Source: Gammaproteobacteria bacterium
GTDB taxonomy: Bacteria > Pseudomonadota > Gammaproteobacteria > Burkholderiales > Rhodocyclaceae
NCBI GenBank assembly: GCA_018825305.1
Contig: JAHJEO010000027.1
Coordinates: 124,001 to 188,000, forward strand
Reading direction: 5' to 3'
DNA length: 64,000 nt
The notes under the pieces are model-generated. The model saw only the letters and a list, made by a program, of their open reading frames with translations. It searched no databases and was not told the DNA's origin. The stretch's first letter is position 1, and each line of letters opens with the position of its first letter. The translations under genes were made by a program, and so were the position numbers. Of this stretch, positions 9,688-18,899 are shown in pieces.

Positions 9688-9978
9688 TCATATTACTAGC
9701 GGGCCCTCGAAATCGACTGCCCGAAACTTTCCATACTCGCGCACATTCAGCTCAACCGGCTCGGTCAGGTGATAAAAGCGCAAACAATCTTCCTCAAGCT
9801 TGATTTCGGCCAACAGCCGGCGTTCAAGCTCCTCGAGCTGCGCGGCATCGACCTTGCACTCGAATACAGATTTCTGCACTCGCTGACCTGTGCTTTCACA
9901 CACCCGCGCCACGCGCCGCAGGCGCTTGCGGCCGGCGGCCGTCTCTGTCGAAACGTCGTAGCTGACGATGACAAGCAT
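9688..9978 (-). CDS. cas2: CRISPR-associated endoribonuclease/adaptation protein Cas2
   Basis: A 96-residue Cas2 with the ferredoxin-like start [20 protein letters not shown]. The conserved metal-site aspartate is in SYDVS, and a central [11 protein letters not shown] strand follows. It partners with Cas1 to integrate new spacers next to the leader. I use the ATG at 9978, two bases after the cas1 stop. A GTG two codons earlier is possible. It is the last cas gene before the array. Confidence 0.96.
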   Translation of the reverse strand: MLVIVSYDVSTETAAGRKRLRRVARVCESTGQRVQKSVFECKVDAAQLEELERRLLAEIKLEEDCLRFYHLTEPVELNVREYGKFRAVDFEGPLVI

Positions 9979-9980
9979 GG

Positions 9981-11012
9981 TCACTTGGGGCAGAAGGGAA
10001 AGTAGGTTTCTGCATCACCCCGCACATGGCGCGCAAGCAGGCGCGCCTGCACGAAGGGCGCAAGGCCCAAGGCCAAATTCGACTCCAGCAGCGGATGCGT
10101 CAGCGTTTCCTGCTTGCGTTCCTGATAGGCGGTGACAAGCGCGCGCCGAGGATCATCTTTCAGTGTTACCGCGCCGCCCGGGTGGTCGACAAAATCACCG
10201 GCATTGATCTGTCTCCGGTTGATAAGCGTCAGCGCCAGGCGATCGGCCAGCAAGGGGCGAAACTCTTCCATCAGGTCGAGCGCGAGTGCGGCGCGGCCCG
10301 GGCGCAAGGCGTGGAAAAAACCGATCTGCGGGTCTAGGCCGACGCTTTCCACCGCCGAACGCACATCGTTCATCAGCATGGAATAAAGAAAGGAGAGCAG
10401 CGCGTTCATGCGGTCCTGCGGTGGCCGGCGGGTGCGGCCGTTCATGGCGAAGACTTCGCGGGCATCGGGCCGCACGATCAGGGGCAACACGGCGAAGTAG
10501 CGCTTGGCCGCATCGCCTTCCACGCCGCGCACGGTGTCCAGACCGGTCGCGTGCTCCAGCCGCGCCAAGGCGCGGGCGAATTCCTCGGCGACATCGGAGA
10601 GTGCGGTGTTGTCGTCCTCGCGTCCGTTCTCGCGCGCGCCGCGCAGCAGCACCTGTCGACAATTCTTCAGCTTGCCGGCAACGAACGATTTCGCCGCCGC
10701 CAGGCAAAAGTCGGCGCTGGCGACACGGCGATGTTGGGCTTGGCGCAGCAGCACGTTGCCGGAAACCGGGCCTTCGAGCCGTGCCTTGAAGCGGCCATGT
10801 CCATCGAGCAGCACCAGGCTCTTGCCCTCGTCGGCCAGCCGGTGCATGAGGATGGGCGAGACCATGACATGGCCGAAGCAGACGACGGCGGACAAGTGAT
10901 GCAGCGGCACGCGCAACCGTGTCTCGCGCTCGATCTCGATGCGCAGGGTGTCGTTATCGAGATGCAGATAGCTCTCGGGAATAGTGACGTAGAGGGTATT
11001 GAGCAGCTGCAT
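9981..11012 (-). CDS. cas1: CRISPR-associated integrase Cas1 (type I-C)
   Basis: A 343-residue Cas1 that, with Cas2, inserts spacers into the array. It begins [20 protein letters not shown], with [13 protein letters not shown] in the N-terminal domain and [22 protein letters not shown] in the helical catalytic domain, where the His and Glu/Asp metal ligands lie. The frame is open further upstream, but that part overlaps cas4 and is not conserved-looking. The stop lies two bases before cas2. The segment [10 protein letters not shown] (about residues 95-104) is encoded by a copy of the dispersed 25-bp repeat. Confidence 0.96.
   Translation of the reverse strand: MQLLNTLYVTIPESYLHLDNDTLRIEIERETRLRVPLHHLSAVVCFGHVMVSPILMHRLADEGKSLVLLDGHGRFKARLEGPVSGNVLLRQAQHRRVASADFCLAAAKSFVAGKLKNCRQVLLRGARENGREDDNTALSDVAEEFARALARLEHATGLDTVRGVEGDAAKRYFAVLPLIVRPDAREVFAMNGRTRRPPQDRMNALLSFLYSMLMNDVRSAVESVGLDPQIGFFHALRPGRAALALDLMEEFRPLLADRLALTLINRRQINAGDFVDHPGGAVTLKDDPRRALVTAYQERKQETLTHPLLESNLALGLAPFVQARLLARHVRGDAETYFPFCPK
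10706..10730 (+). repeat. Dispersed 25-bp repeat, copy 3
   Basis: AAAAGTCGGCGCTGG followed by CGACACGGCG, antisense within cas1, read as RRVASADF. Perfect consensus match. Confidence 0.8.
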
Positions 11013-11020
11013 GGAGCGGT

Positions 11021-11632
11021 TCAGTTCCCCGGATTGAACAGATCCGCGGCAACGGCGCGCAGGGCCGGCTGGCAGAGATCGGCCAGCGAGCATTTGTCGC
11101 AGCGCGGGTCGTTTGCCGGCGGCGGCAGGTGGCCGCTGCCGAGCAGGGCGCGCACGGCAACGGTAGCCTCTTCCACCCGCTGGCGCAGACCGGCATCGAT
11201 CCGTACTTCGCGGCGTCGCTTCGATGTCGCATAGAACAACGCTCCGGCCGGAGCCGGCGTGCCGGTCATCTCCTCAAGGCATATGGCCTGCGCCGCCAGC
11301 TGCAGATCGTCGCAGGCGGCGATCCGCGCGGCCTTGTTGCGGCTGCCGTGTTTGTATTCGACCGGATAGGGCGTGCCGTCGGCCTCGAACTCGACGATGT
11401 CGGCCTTGCCGATCAGCCCGAGGCGGTCGCTCCAGACCGGAAGAGCGCGCTCCACACGCAGGCCGGCACGAATCTCGACACCCGGTTGATCCACTTGTTT
11501 ATGCACCGCCTGCCCACGCAGCGTATGCAGATTGTCGGCGAACACCTGCTCGACGTGGATCAACGCGCATTGGCGCGGGCAGTAGCACCAGTGCTGGAGG
11601 GCAGAGAGCGGAATGGGCTCGCGCTCAACCAC
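11021..11632 (-). CDS. cas4: CRISPR-associated exonuclease Cas4
   Basis: A 203-residue RecB-type nuclease that trims prespacers and helps select PAM-proximal ends before Cas1-Cas2 integration. Iron-sulfur ligands are expected among Cys16, Cys18 and Cys22 (WCYCPRQC) and Cys178, Cys181 and Cys187 (CDKCSLADLC). The nuclease core shows GKADIVEFE and VEYKHG. The start is a GTG at 11632, three bases after the toxin stop, so cas4 depends on the same transcript as the toxin-antitoxin pair. Its end lies 8 bp before the cas1 ATG. Confidence 0.94.
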   Translation of the reverse strand: MVEREPIPLSALQHWCYCPRQCALIHVEQVFADNLHTLRGQAVHKQVDQPGVEIRAGLRVERALPVWSDRLGLIGKADIVEFEADGTPYPVEYKHGSRNKAARIAACDDLQLAAQAICLEEMTGTPAPAGALFYATSKRRREVRIDAGLRQRVEEATVAVRALLGSGHLPPPANDPRCDKCSLADLCQPALRAVAADLFNPGN

Positions 11633-11635
11633 GCG

Positions 11636-12001
11636 TCAAATAGCCGCCAGCAAGGCCCGCCAGCGCACCTTGTCCCGACTGACCACGAGAAACCGCCCGA
11701 CCTGCTCGTGGGCGCTCTCGAACAAAGGCAACAACCACTCCGCCGGCTCGGCCGGACGGTAGTGCGCCTCGCGCAGCAGAACGATCACGGGGGGTGCAGG
11801 CAGGCGACGTTTGAAGACGAGGTCGCCGTAATCGCGGTCGAAGGTCACCAGCCAGCGGTCCTCCGCAACGGCCCGACCAAGAACCCGCTCGTCCGGCCAG
11901 GCCTGACACTCATGCGCGCCTTCGATCACGTCGTGTCCCGCCTCGCGCAGCTTTCGCGCGGCCGGCGCGGGAAAGTTGGCGTCCAGCAGCAACCGCGTCA
12001 T
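11636..12001 (-). CDS. DUF5615-family PIN-like toxin, inside the cas operon
   Basis: A 121-residue protein, MTRLLLDANFPAPAARKLREAGHDV and so on, with acidic residues placed as in PIN/Mut7-C-like nucleases: Asp7 (LLLDANF), Glu38 (PDERVL) and Asp55/Asp57 (VTFDRDYGD). The family (COG4634/DUF5615) is predicted to be the RNase toxin of a type II pair with DUF433 antitoxins. Its ATG overlaps the antitoxin stop (ATGA), and its stop is 3 bp before cas4. No CRISPR role is established for it. The toxin function is inferred from family and gene pairing. Confidence 0.85.
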   Translation of the reverse strand: MTRLLLDANFPAPAARKLREAGHDVIEGAHECQAWPDERVLGRAVAEDRWLVTFDRDYGDLVFKRRLPAPPVIVLLREAHYRPAEPAEWLLPLFESAHEQVGRFLVVSRDKVRWRALLAAI

Positions 12002-12237
12002 GCACCGACCTTGCCGCTGGCGACGAAATGCTCCTCCCGATAGATTTCCGCGACGAAGGCCAGCGCCGCCTGGATGTCTTCGGAGGTCACGTTCGGATAG
12101 GACTCCAGTATGTCTTCGCGCGACCAGCCGTCCGCCAGCCGGTCCAACAGCAATTCCACCGAAATGCGCGTGCCCTTGATGCGCGGCTTGCCGACGAGCG
12201 TGTCGGGCGTGGCGACGATGCGGTCTTTCCAGTTCAT
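11998..12237 (-). CDS. DUF433-family antitoxin, inside the cas operon
   Basis: A 79-residue protein with the DUF433 signature VGKPRIKGTRISVELLLDRL, then SREDILESYPNVTSEDIQAAL, a winged-helix-like DNA-binding fold (COG2442). It is the usual partner of DUF5615 toxins and would neutralise the toxin and probably repress its own promoter. The ATG at 12237 follows the cas7 stop by two bases. Its ribosome site AGGAGG is formed by the last codons of cas7, and its stop overlaps the toxin start. There is no room for its own promoter outside cas7. Confidence 0.87.
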   Translation of the reverse strand: MNWKDRIVATPDTLVGKPRIKGTRISVELLLDRLADGWSREDILESYPNVTSEDIQAALAFVAEIYREEHFVASGKVGA

Positions 12238-12239
12238 GG

Positions 12240-13163
12240 TCAGCACCTCCTATGCAATGTGACGCCAGGCGCGGCAGCCAACTCCTGGCCGACTGCCACT
12301 TTCTGGCCATCGAAACGCACTGAGTATGCACCGAAGTCGCGGGCGACGTCATCGCCTTGGCGCTCGATGGTCAGCCTGTCGAACAGCGCGTGGGCCGGTG
12401 CGTTGCCAAGTTCGGAATCGTGCTTGAAGACATAGAGCCCGCGCGTCGCCATCTCGCCACGCGCAGCGGAGCGGTCATGCTCGAACATTTGTTCGAGCGC
12501 CTTGAGGAACAGTTCGAGGTCGGCCTCGTCAAAGCAGGTCTGGCGGGCAAGATGCGCGGAGATGAAACCGTGCGAACGGTAGAGGCCATAAGGGATGGTG
12601 AATTTGCGGCCCATGGTTCGCTCTTTCTCCAAGTCCTTTTCGTTGGTGACGGCCATGCGCGTAATCGAATGCTCGGACGTTACGACAGGATCGGCCGAAC
12701 GAGCAAAGGTCATTTGGACCGGGCCACGCACTTGGCCGCAGTTGATTTCGGTGGTCATCACCGCACCGAAGCTTCGGATGTCGAAGAAGTTGGCGCACAT
12801 CCAGCCGATGACCTCGCGGGCCTTCTGGATGTCCTTCGGCAATTTCTTTTCCTCGGGCGTCAGTTCGTGGGCAACATAGGCACGCTTGTGCTGATTGTTG
12901 AGTACCGCCTTTTCCCGTACATAGATTTCATGGCGCTTCTTGCCGCCAAGCTTGTCTTTGAATGTCTCATCCTGTTCGGCTCCATGCACCATCGCCACAA
13001 AATTTCGCACCTTGCGCTTGAGGCAGACATCCGTCACCAGTCCGCGGCCGGTTTCGGCGTCCAGCCGCGGCAGGTTGCCGGCATCGGGGTCGCCATTGGG
13101 GTTACCGTCCTTGACGTCGAACAGCAGGATGAAGTCGTAGCGGTGCTTGAGCGGTTCAGCCAT
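12240..13163 (-). CDS. cas7c: Type I-C Cascade backbone protein Cas7c (Csd2)
   Basis: A 307-residue Cas7 that polymerises along the crRNA spacer. The start is [33 protein letters not shown], the standard Csd2 opening. [21 protein letters not shown] and [14 protein letters not shown] are also family landmarks. The ATG at 13163 overlaps the cas8c stop by 8 bp. In most I-C operons cas4 follows directly; here the toxin-antitoxin pair comes between. Confidence 0.96.
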   Translation of the reverse strand: MAEPLKHRYDFILLFDVKDGNPNGDPDAGNLPRLDAETGRGLVTDVCLKRKVRNFVAMVHGAEQDETFKDKLGGKKRHEIYVREKAVLNNQHKRAYVAHELTPEEKKLPKDIQKAREVIGWMCANFFDIRSFGAVMTTEINCGQVRGPVQMTFARSADPVVTSEHSITRMAVTNEKDLEKERTMGRKFTIPYGLYRSHGFISAHLARQTCFDEADLELFLKALEQMFEHDRSAARGEMATRGLYVFKHDSELGNAPAHALFDRLTIERQGDDVARDFGAYSVRFDGQKVAVGQELAAAPGVTLHRRC

Positions 13164-14949
13164 GCTGGGTCTCCTCGATGATGATGGCAGTCGATTGCGG
13201 GGCGTTGGTGTAGGTGGCGCGATCCATGCGCTGGTGGTAGTAGCCGATGGCGAAACGGCCCTGATCCGGCAACGAGAGATGCGCGGGCGGCGCGGGCGGC
13301 AGGCCATCGACGATCTCGCCGATGAGCTTTTCCAGGTTGGCGCGGCGGCCGGGGTTATCGAGCTTGGCGAGATGGTGGTTTTTCATTCGCATCAGGGTGG
13401 CGAACACCGAGGCCGGTGTGGCCGAGAATGCGCCGTAGTAGCGGTCGCGGATGGTGGCATTGAGGCCGGGGCTGGCTTCTTCCTGCACCCGCTCCAGTAC
13501 GGCGAACAGACGGCCGAAGCGGTAACCGGGATTGGTGTTGTCCTTGTCGAGCGACACAGTGATCTCCTTCTCGTTCGGAAAGCGTTTGCGGGCGAGGCAA
13601 GCCTTGAGGATGGCGGCGCGGACGTAGCCGACATCGCGCTCCATGCGAATGCGGCGGATGGCGTTCTGGTACAGCGTCTCGGGATACGGCAAACCACCCA
13701 GGATGGCGCGCATGGTTTCGCCGCCAAGGTTGGGCGGTATGTTTTCCGCCTTTCCCTGCGGCGCAATGGCGACGAGCAGGCGGAATAGCGACAGGTATGG
13801 CCTGGCCTCCGGGTGGTGATCGATTTCGAGATTCCGGAAATGCCGCACGATGCGCCCCGCCATCTCGGCCACCGTCCCTGTGTGCCAGAAACGAATGGCG
13901 ACGCGCGCGGCATTGGGCGCCAGGCCGAGGACAAAGAACCGCGTCTTGTCGTCCAGCACGGGGCCGACGCCCTGCTTCGCGGATTCGAGCAACGCTGCGA
14001 CCGCGCGCGTGCCCCGATCCGGGTCGGCATTGTCCTTGCGCGGTTCATCGAAGAAAACTGAGAAATCGTTTTCCAGCGCACAGTCATGGTCGGCCCAGAA
14101 CACCGTGGTGGCATCGCCGACTTGCAGCTTCTGCGGGCTGTCGCGGCGCAGCAGATGATTGAGGGCTGCGGTGTAGGCGAAAGCGGCCCGCTTGCCTACC
14201 GGCGCGTTCTCGCCCTGCCGCTCGCGCTTGCCGTAGGACTCGAATGCGCGTTCATTGAACGAATGCAGCTTTGCCGTCGACTTCGCACCGTAGATCGGGG
14301 TCGCCGAATGCAGAACCTGAATGAGACCGGTCACCCCGGAAACGGTGCAAATACCCTGTGGCGCATTTCCATCCTGCTCGAAGAGTTCTCGCGCACGCTG
14401 ACGCACCAACGGTGACTGGCTGACAAGCTCCCCCGGTACATCACGCAAACGGAAGCTGACGCCATAGCTAGAAGCCTCAATGTCCGGCCACAGCGGATGC
14501 TTGGGTACCTTCACAAAGTTTTCTGGATTGGCGTAGAAACGATCCACTGCGTGGACACCGCGATCCACAGATGTATCCGGAAACGCCTTGCCTATGGTCG
14601 AACAAAACGCGCCGATGCGTTTGTCCGCCATCTCAGGGGCATCCCTCTCACCCAGGACGCCAAGCACATAACGCGGATAGTCCCACAGCAGAAAAGCCGT
14701 CTGCCAGGCATTCTTTCCGGTTCGATCGCGAGACATGGGAACAACCATCGGGCGTGAGGACTTTACCCTGCCCCCTTCGATACGAATGTCCTCGATATTG
14801 ACGAAGTTGCCATCTTCATCGAGGACGATGACGAAGCCCAATCCATTCTCTTCCATGCCCACGGGCGGCACCCCGTCGCCAGCCGCAACGCCTGGCTCAC
14901 CGACTTTCGGCTTCCGCTCGTAGTAATCGCACAGAGCCTGAAGAATCAT
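13156..14949 (-). CDS. cas8c: Type I-C Cascade large subunit Cas8c (Csd1)
   Basis: A 597-residue Csd1 protein, beginning [14 protein letters not shown]. It recognises the PAM and anchors the crRNA-guided complex. Family-like stretches include [33 protein letters not shown]-type wording around residue 260, TVFWADHD and the C-terminal [11 protein letters not shown]. Length is usual for the family. The ATG overlaps the cas5c stop (ATGA), and the end overlaps cas7c. Confidence 0.95.
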   Translation of the reverse strand: MILQALCDYYERKPKVGEPGVAAGDGVPPVGMEENGLGFVIVLDEDGNFVNIEDIRIEGGRVKSSRPMVVPMSRDRTGKNAWQTAFLLWDYPRYVLGVLGERDAPEMADKRIGAFCSTIGKAFPDTSVDRGVHAVDRFYANPENFVKVPKHPLWPDIEASSYGVSFRLRDVPGELVSQSPLVRQRARELFEQDGNAPQGICTVSGVTGLIQVLHSATPIYGAKSTAKLHSFNERAFESYGKRERQGENAPVGKRAAFAYTAALNHLLRRDSPQKLQVGDATTVFWADHDCALENDFSVFFDEPRKDNADPDRGTRAVAALLESAKQGVGPVLDDKTRFFVLGLAPNAARVAIRFWHTGTVAEMAGRIVRHFRNLEIDHHPEARPYLSLFRLLVAIAPQGKAENIPPNLGGETMRAILGGLPYPETLYQNAIRRIRMERDVGYVRAAILKACLARKRFPNEKEITVSLDKDNTNPGYRFGRLFAVLERVQEEASPGLNATIRDRYYGAFSATPASVFATLMRMKNHHLAKLDNPGRRANLEKLIGEIVDGLPPAPPAHLSLPDQGRFAIGYYHQRMDRATYTNAPQSTAIIIEETQHG

Positions 14950-15617
14950 CCCCGCACCTCCGCTTGCGTCAGGTCGATCACCCCCGCCCGCATTTCTGCA
15001 CGGAAGAATTTCGGTTTCGGGTCGGCGGGGTTGGCGAAGTCCATGTCGTAAAGCATCCAGCCGAGATCGCGACTCTCCTCTATCGGCGCCAGACCGGCCG
15101 CCGGGTCACCCACCAACCGGAAGTCGCACGCGAACTCACGGCAGCCGAGATAGGGCTGGTTGACGCACTGACCCTTGGCAGCACGGCGCAGGAACATTTC
15201 GTGGAACTTGGCCGGCGTGTTGCCATCTTCGCCGCCGAATTTTGACAGATGCGGGAACTGGCCGCGATGCTTGGCTGGGTCGCGATCCAGCGAGAAGCCG
15301 GCGTGAATGCGATAGACGACATCGCGCAGGAAGAGGCCGGCGCGTTGCTGGCGCTCGTCCTCGATCACGATGCCTTCCTTGCCGGGCGAGGCGATGCTGC
15401 CAACCTCGTTGCGCCGCAGGTTGATCCAGCGGATGGGCTTCAGCACCTCGATCTTGGTCACCCGCCAGGTGATGGCGGGCTTCCAGAGGATGGCCTCGAA
15501 CACGGCGCGCGCGGCCGATGGGGTGATGACGTCGTAGGAAACCCGCTCGACCTTCATTTCGGGCCGGGTGAAGCAGGCGAAGTCGCCGCGCACTTCCAGG
15601 CAGTAGGTAGTTCGCAA
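14946..15617 (-). CDS. cas5c: Type I-C Cas5c (Cas5d) pre-crRNA endoribonuclease
   Basis: A 223-residue Cas5. In type I-C, which lacks cas6, it cuts the array transcript at the 3' base of each repeat hairpin and stays on the 5' handle. It shows the family opening CLEVRGDFACFTRPEMKVERVSYDVITPSAARAVFEAILW. YLGCREFACDF and LGWMLYDMDF lie near the end. The start is a TTG at 15617, chosen because GGAGG lies about 8 bases upstream and the Cas5 start motif follows at once. The repeat here leaves exactly 11 nt after the stem, as expected for Cas5c processing. Confidence 0.94.
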   Translation of the reverse strand: MRTTYCLEVRGDFACFTRPEMKVERVSYDVITPSAARAVFEAILWKPAITWRVTKIEVLKPIRWINLRRNEVGSIASPGKEGIVIEDERQQRAGLFLRDVVYRIHAGFSLDRDPAKHRGQFPHLSKFGGEDGNTPAKFHEMFLRRAAKGQCVNQPYLGCREFACDFRLVGDPAAGLAPIEESRDLGWMLYDMDFANPADPKPKFFRAEMRAGVIDLTQAEVRG

Positions 15618-15631
15618 AAGGCGGGCCTCCT

Positions 15632-17842
15632 TCAGATCACCAGCGGTTCGTTGTTGTCGATGACGACGCCAAGATGCTCATGGTATAGCGTATCGACGTT
15701 CTGGGCATAGATTCCCGGCCATACCTCGCGCACTTCGCCGGTAACTACCAGCCGCTCCACAACCCGGCGCTTCAGGTTGACGCTGTACCGCTGGAGCTTC
15801 CTCATCAGCCAGCGCTCCGGGCCGTCCCTGGCCAGCTTGCCGATGAGGCTTTCGCTTTCATCCCACCAGACGAGGATGGGCTGGCTGTCGGCGTCATCGA
15901 CGTAACGGAATCTTTCTGCGGCGGTGCGGAACTGGATTTCCATGCGGCCGGCGTTCCGCACCAGCAGCCCATGCATGTCGTGTTTGTCCCAGTGCGGCTC
16001 GCTCAAGTAGAAGTGTCGGAAGTAGCAGGCGAAGGAGTCTGGCGCCAGTGTCTCGAGCGCTGTGCCCGCCATGAGGCTGACTGTAGTTTGCTCCGCCCGG
16101 CGCAACTGACCTGCCGGCGCGGCCTTTGGCGGTACAAATACCACTACACGGCCCGATTCGAGGCGGCCTTCGCGGTTGCAACGTCCCGCCGCCTGGGCGA
16201 TGGAGTCCAACCCAGCCAGCGCACGAAAGACCACCGGAAAATCGATATCGACGCCGGCTTCGATCAGTTGCGTCGAAACTACTCGGACCGGAGCGCCGTC
16301 CTCCAGGCGCTTGCTCACATCGGCAATCACTTGAGCCCGATGCGCGCCGCACATCGAGGCCGAGAGATGGATCGCTCCGCCGTCCTGCACGCTCAAGCGC
16401 CGCCACAGCTCGCGGCAGTCGTTGCGGGTATTGACGATCGCCAGTGCCGCCGTACCGCCAGCGCCGACTTTTGCGGCGATGGCATCCCAGTTCTCGCGCG
16501 CATGGAAGTCAGCGGGCATTTCCACCTTAACCCGCTGCAAGGCGTCGAACAGGGTTTGGGGCGCGACGATGATCTCGCGCACGTTGTCGAGTCCGCGCAG
16601 TTCACGGCCGAAACTGGCGACCTCGGTCAGCGCGGGCTGGGTGGCCGTGCATAGAACGACCGTCACGCCGTAGTGCTTCGTCAATAGATTGAGCACGTCG
16701 AGGCAGGGCTGCAGCAAGCCGGGCGGCAGGGTTTGCGCCTCGTCGAGCACGATGACGCTGTCGATGAGATTGTGCAGCTTGCGGCAGCGCGAAGTCTTGG
16801 CCGCGAACAGCGATTCGAAGAGCTGGACATTGGTGGTGACGACTACCGGCGCATCCCAGTTCTCGGTCGCCAGACGGCTCTTTGCCGTTTCCCGATCCGG
16901 ATCAAGACTGCTGTGATGCTCAATCACAGCCTCACCGAAAATTTCCCGAAAGATTCCGGCGGTCTGTTCGATGATGCTGGTATAGGGAATGGCATAAATC
17001 ACCCGGCGCTTGCCATGGATGCCCGCATGTTTGAGCGCGAAAGCCATGCTGGCGAGCGTCTTGCCGCCGCCGGTGGGAACGGTGAGGCTGAACAGACCCG
17101 GCGACAGTCCGGCGTTTTCGCGACACTGGCGCAGCACGTCGGCGCGAATGCGATTCACCACCGTGGGCCGTGCACCGGCAAAGCCCGTCATGTGTACATC
17201 GAAAGAGGCCGATAGTTGCGCAATGGTCGTTCCCTGTCCGCGCACTGCCGACTTGTCGGGCGTCATGAAGGCTTCGGTGTCGAGGAAGTCGGCATCGACC
17301 AGGCAGGAAAACAACATGCGTAGCCACAAATGGGCGCCATCGCGATTTCCGGGAATTTTTGAATTGTCGGGCGGCTGCGGCGCAATGATGTCAGCCGGAA
17401 TGGCGGACAGGGGCAACGCGTCCAGGTACTCCTTCTGCCGCAACCGCGTGGACAGTGCAGCTCCGGCATGCTGGTCACCGAGCCAATCCGGCAGGCCGGC
17501 GTGATGGCCGGCAATCAGGTAGGCAAGGATGCGGCCCGGGGGGCCGAGTTGTTCTACGGCGTGGATTGCACCGGCGGTGGAATGGTTGCGGGTACCGCTT
17601 TCAATATGCGCCTCCGGATCGTAGCCAGACTCGCGCTGGATCATCGACTGGAAAGCCGGTGAGTACTTTCCGAGGTCGTGCCACAAACCAGACAGGCGGC
17701 CCCAATCGCCAGCTTGCAGCTTGCCGGCGCTTTCCCCCGCGCGTCGGCCGACTTCGCGCAGATGGTCCTCCAGAGAATGCAGATGCCAGTGCGGATCGCC
17801 AGCGCCGTCCTTGGTACTCCGCACATGCGCGATGAATTCCAC
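15632..17842 (-). CDS. cas3: CRISPR-associated nuclease-helicase Cas3
   Basis: A 736-residue effector recruited by Cascade to unwind and degrade target DNA. The N-terminal HD nuclease has His24 or His27 in WHLHSLEDH and the HD pair in WHDLGK (54-59). The helicase shows Walker A TGGGKT (257-262), the Walker B box LDEAQ (366-370), TAT in CTATQP and the motif VI region QAAGRCNREGR (550-560). It is the first gene of the operon, 14 bp ahead of cas5c. Residues 457-465 (AKVGAGGTA), between the helicase lobes, are encoded by a copy of the dispersed 25-bp repeat. That is an unusual replacement in a linker of a catalytic protein. Confidence 0.97.
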   Translation of the reverse strand: MEFIAHVRSTKDGAGDPHWHLHSLEDHLREVGRRAGESAGKLQAGDWGRLSGLWHDLGKYSPAFQSMIQRESGYDPEAHIESGTRNHSTAGAIHAVEQLGPPGRILAYLIAGHHAGLPDWLGDQHAGAALSTRLRQKEYLDALPLSAIPADIIAPQPPDNSKIPGNRDGAHLWLRMLFSCLVDADFLDTEAFMTPDKSAVRGQGTTIAQLSASFDVHMTGFAGARPTVVNRIRADVLRQCRENAGLSPGLFSLTVPTGGGKTLASMAFALKHAGIHGKRRVIYAIPYTSIIEQTAGIFREIFGEAVIEHHSSLDPDRETAKSRLATENWDAPVVVTTNVQLFESLFAAKTSRCRKLHNLIDSVIVLDEAQTLPPGLLQPCLDVLNLLTKHYGVTVVLCTATQPALTEVASFGRELRGLDNVREIIVAPQTLFDALQRVKVEMPADFHARENWDAIAAKVGAGGTAALAIVNTRNDCRELWRRLSVQDGGAIHLSASMCGAHRAQVIADVSKRLEDGAPVRVVSTQLIEAGVDIDFPVVFRALAGLDSIAQAAGRCNREGRLESGRVVVFVPPKAAPAGQLRRAEQTTVSLMAGTALETLAPDSFACYFRHFYLSEPHWDKHDMHGLLVRNAGRMEIQFRTAAERFRYVDDADSQPILVWWDESESLIGKLARDGPERWLMRKLQRYSVNLKRRVVERLVVTGEVREVWPGIYAQNVDTLYHEHLGVVIDNNEPLVI
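16448..16472 (-). repeat. Dispersed 25-bp repeat, copy 4
   Basis: Reverse orientation on the plus strand, hence sense within cas3: AAAAGTCGGCGCTGG then CGGTACGGCG, encoding KVGAGGTA. Perfect consensus match. Confidence 0.8.
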
Positions 17843-17941
17843 CAGCCATCTCCCGACCGTCGAATGTCGCCATCATACCGACCCTGGTGGCTCACCAGAT
17901 GCGCCTGCCGAAATGAATTTAAGCGCAAGGCGGGAAATTCA

Positions 17942-18026
17942 GCGCCTGCCCTGGCTGGCCTGCGCGCTGTGGATGGCGGCCGGCAAGGCGGCGCGCTATG
18001 GTGTCATCGCCTGGGCGGCCACCTGA
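17942..18026 (+). pseudogene. yqaA 3'-end remnant, right direct repeat of the CRISPR-Cas island
   Basis: A copy of the last 28 yqaA codons ending in its own TGA at 18024-18026, with no start or 5' part. It matches 79 of 85 bases of 8519-8603. Its stop abuts the stop of the convergent nitrilase gene (18027) with no gap. This suggests that before insertion yqaA and the nitrilase gene were direct convergent neighbours, and that this fragment may be the original 3' end. The 99 bp between it and cas3 (17843-17941) hold the presumed cas promoter and no gene. Confidence 0.88.
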
Positions 18027-18899
18027 TCAGTCGGCGACGACGATCTCGGGGCTGAGGCCGTAGAAATCCGAGCGCTTGTCGAGCAGCGGGATGGTGGTGC
18101 CCTTGAGGCGGTTTTCGTCGAGCAGGGCGAGGTCGACGTCGGCCACCACGATCTGCTCCTCGTTGATCACACCCTCGGCCGCGATGCCGTCGCGGGCGAA
18201 GGGGAAATCCGAGGGGGTGATGATCGAGGCCTGGCCGTAATGCAGGCGCAGGCCGGCGACCGGCAGGTTGCCGACGGTGCTGGTCATGGCGACGTAGATC
18301 TGGTTCTCGATGGCGCGGGCGTGGCAGCAGTAGCGCACGCGCAGGAAGCCCTGGCGGTCGTCGGTGCAGGACGGCACGAAGACGATCTCGGCGCCTTCTT
18401 CGGCGACGCGGCGCGCCAGCTCGGGAAACTCGATGTCGTAACAGATGAGGATGGCGATCTTGGCGTGCGGCGTCTGGAACACCTTGAGCACGTCGCCGTG
18501 GTCGGTGTTCCAGGTTTCCTTTTCCCAGCGGGTGCGGTGGATCTTGTCCTGGGTGTGGATTTCGCCGGACGGGGTGAACAGGAAGGCGGTGTTGAGCAGC
18601 TTGCCGTCGCGAATGTTCGGGTGGCTGCCACCGATCAGGAAATAGCCGTGCCTCATGGCATGGCCGCGCAGCAGCTCGGTGTAGCGGTCGGTGTAGCCGG
18701 AAAGCTCGCGCACCGCGCTGGGCACGTCGTCGTTGTCCATGAAGGACATGATCTGGGTGGTGAAGATTTCCGGCAGCAGCACGTAATGCGGCTTGTAGTC
18801 GGCGGCGGCGTTGAGGACGAAATTGACCTGATCCTCGAACCCCTGCCAGTCATCGATGTGGCGCAGCTTGTACTGGACGGCGGCAATGCGTGCTCTCAT
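18027..18899 (-). CDS. Carbon-nitrogen hydrolase (nitrilase superfamily)
   Basis: A 290-residue amidase/nitrilase-fold protein with the Glu-Lys-Cys triad visible: Glu44 (LLPEIFT), Lys119 (TQDKIHRTRW) and Cys153 (ILICYDIEFPE). It probably hydrolyses a small amide in the cytoplasm. The substrate cannot be read from sequence. Its ATG overlaps the stop of the upstream GNAT acetyltransferase gene (ATGA). Such GNAT-nitrilase pairs occur widely, often as fusions, so the two are likely to act together. Confidence 0.88.
   Translation of the reverse strand: MRARIAAVQYKLRHIDDWQGFEDQVNFVLNAAADYKPHYVLLPEIFTTQIMSFMDNDDVPSAVRELSGYTDRYTELLRGHAMRHGYFLIGGSHPNIRDGKLLNTAFLFTPSGEIHTQDKIHRTRWEKETWNTDHGDVLKVFQTPHAKIAILICYDIEFPELARRVAEEGAEIVFVPSCTDDRQGFLRVRYCCHARAIENQIYVAMTSTVGNLPVAGLRLHYGQASIITPSDFPFARDGIAAEGVINEEQIVVADVDLALLDENRLKGTTIPLLDKRSDFYGLSPEIVVAD

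Noticed and set aside
8725-9699. A 324-residue frame with a repeated peptide across the CRISPR array
   Set aside because: The repetition is the translated CRISPR repeat, not a protein with tandem repeats.
8604-17941. A mobile element with its own integrase or transposase carrying the CRISPR locus
   Set aside because: I found only cas and toxin-antitoxin genes between the direct repeats, and no recombinase or terminal inverted repeats.
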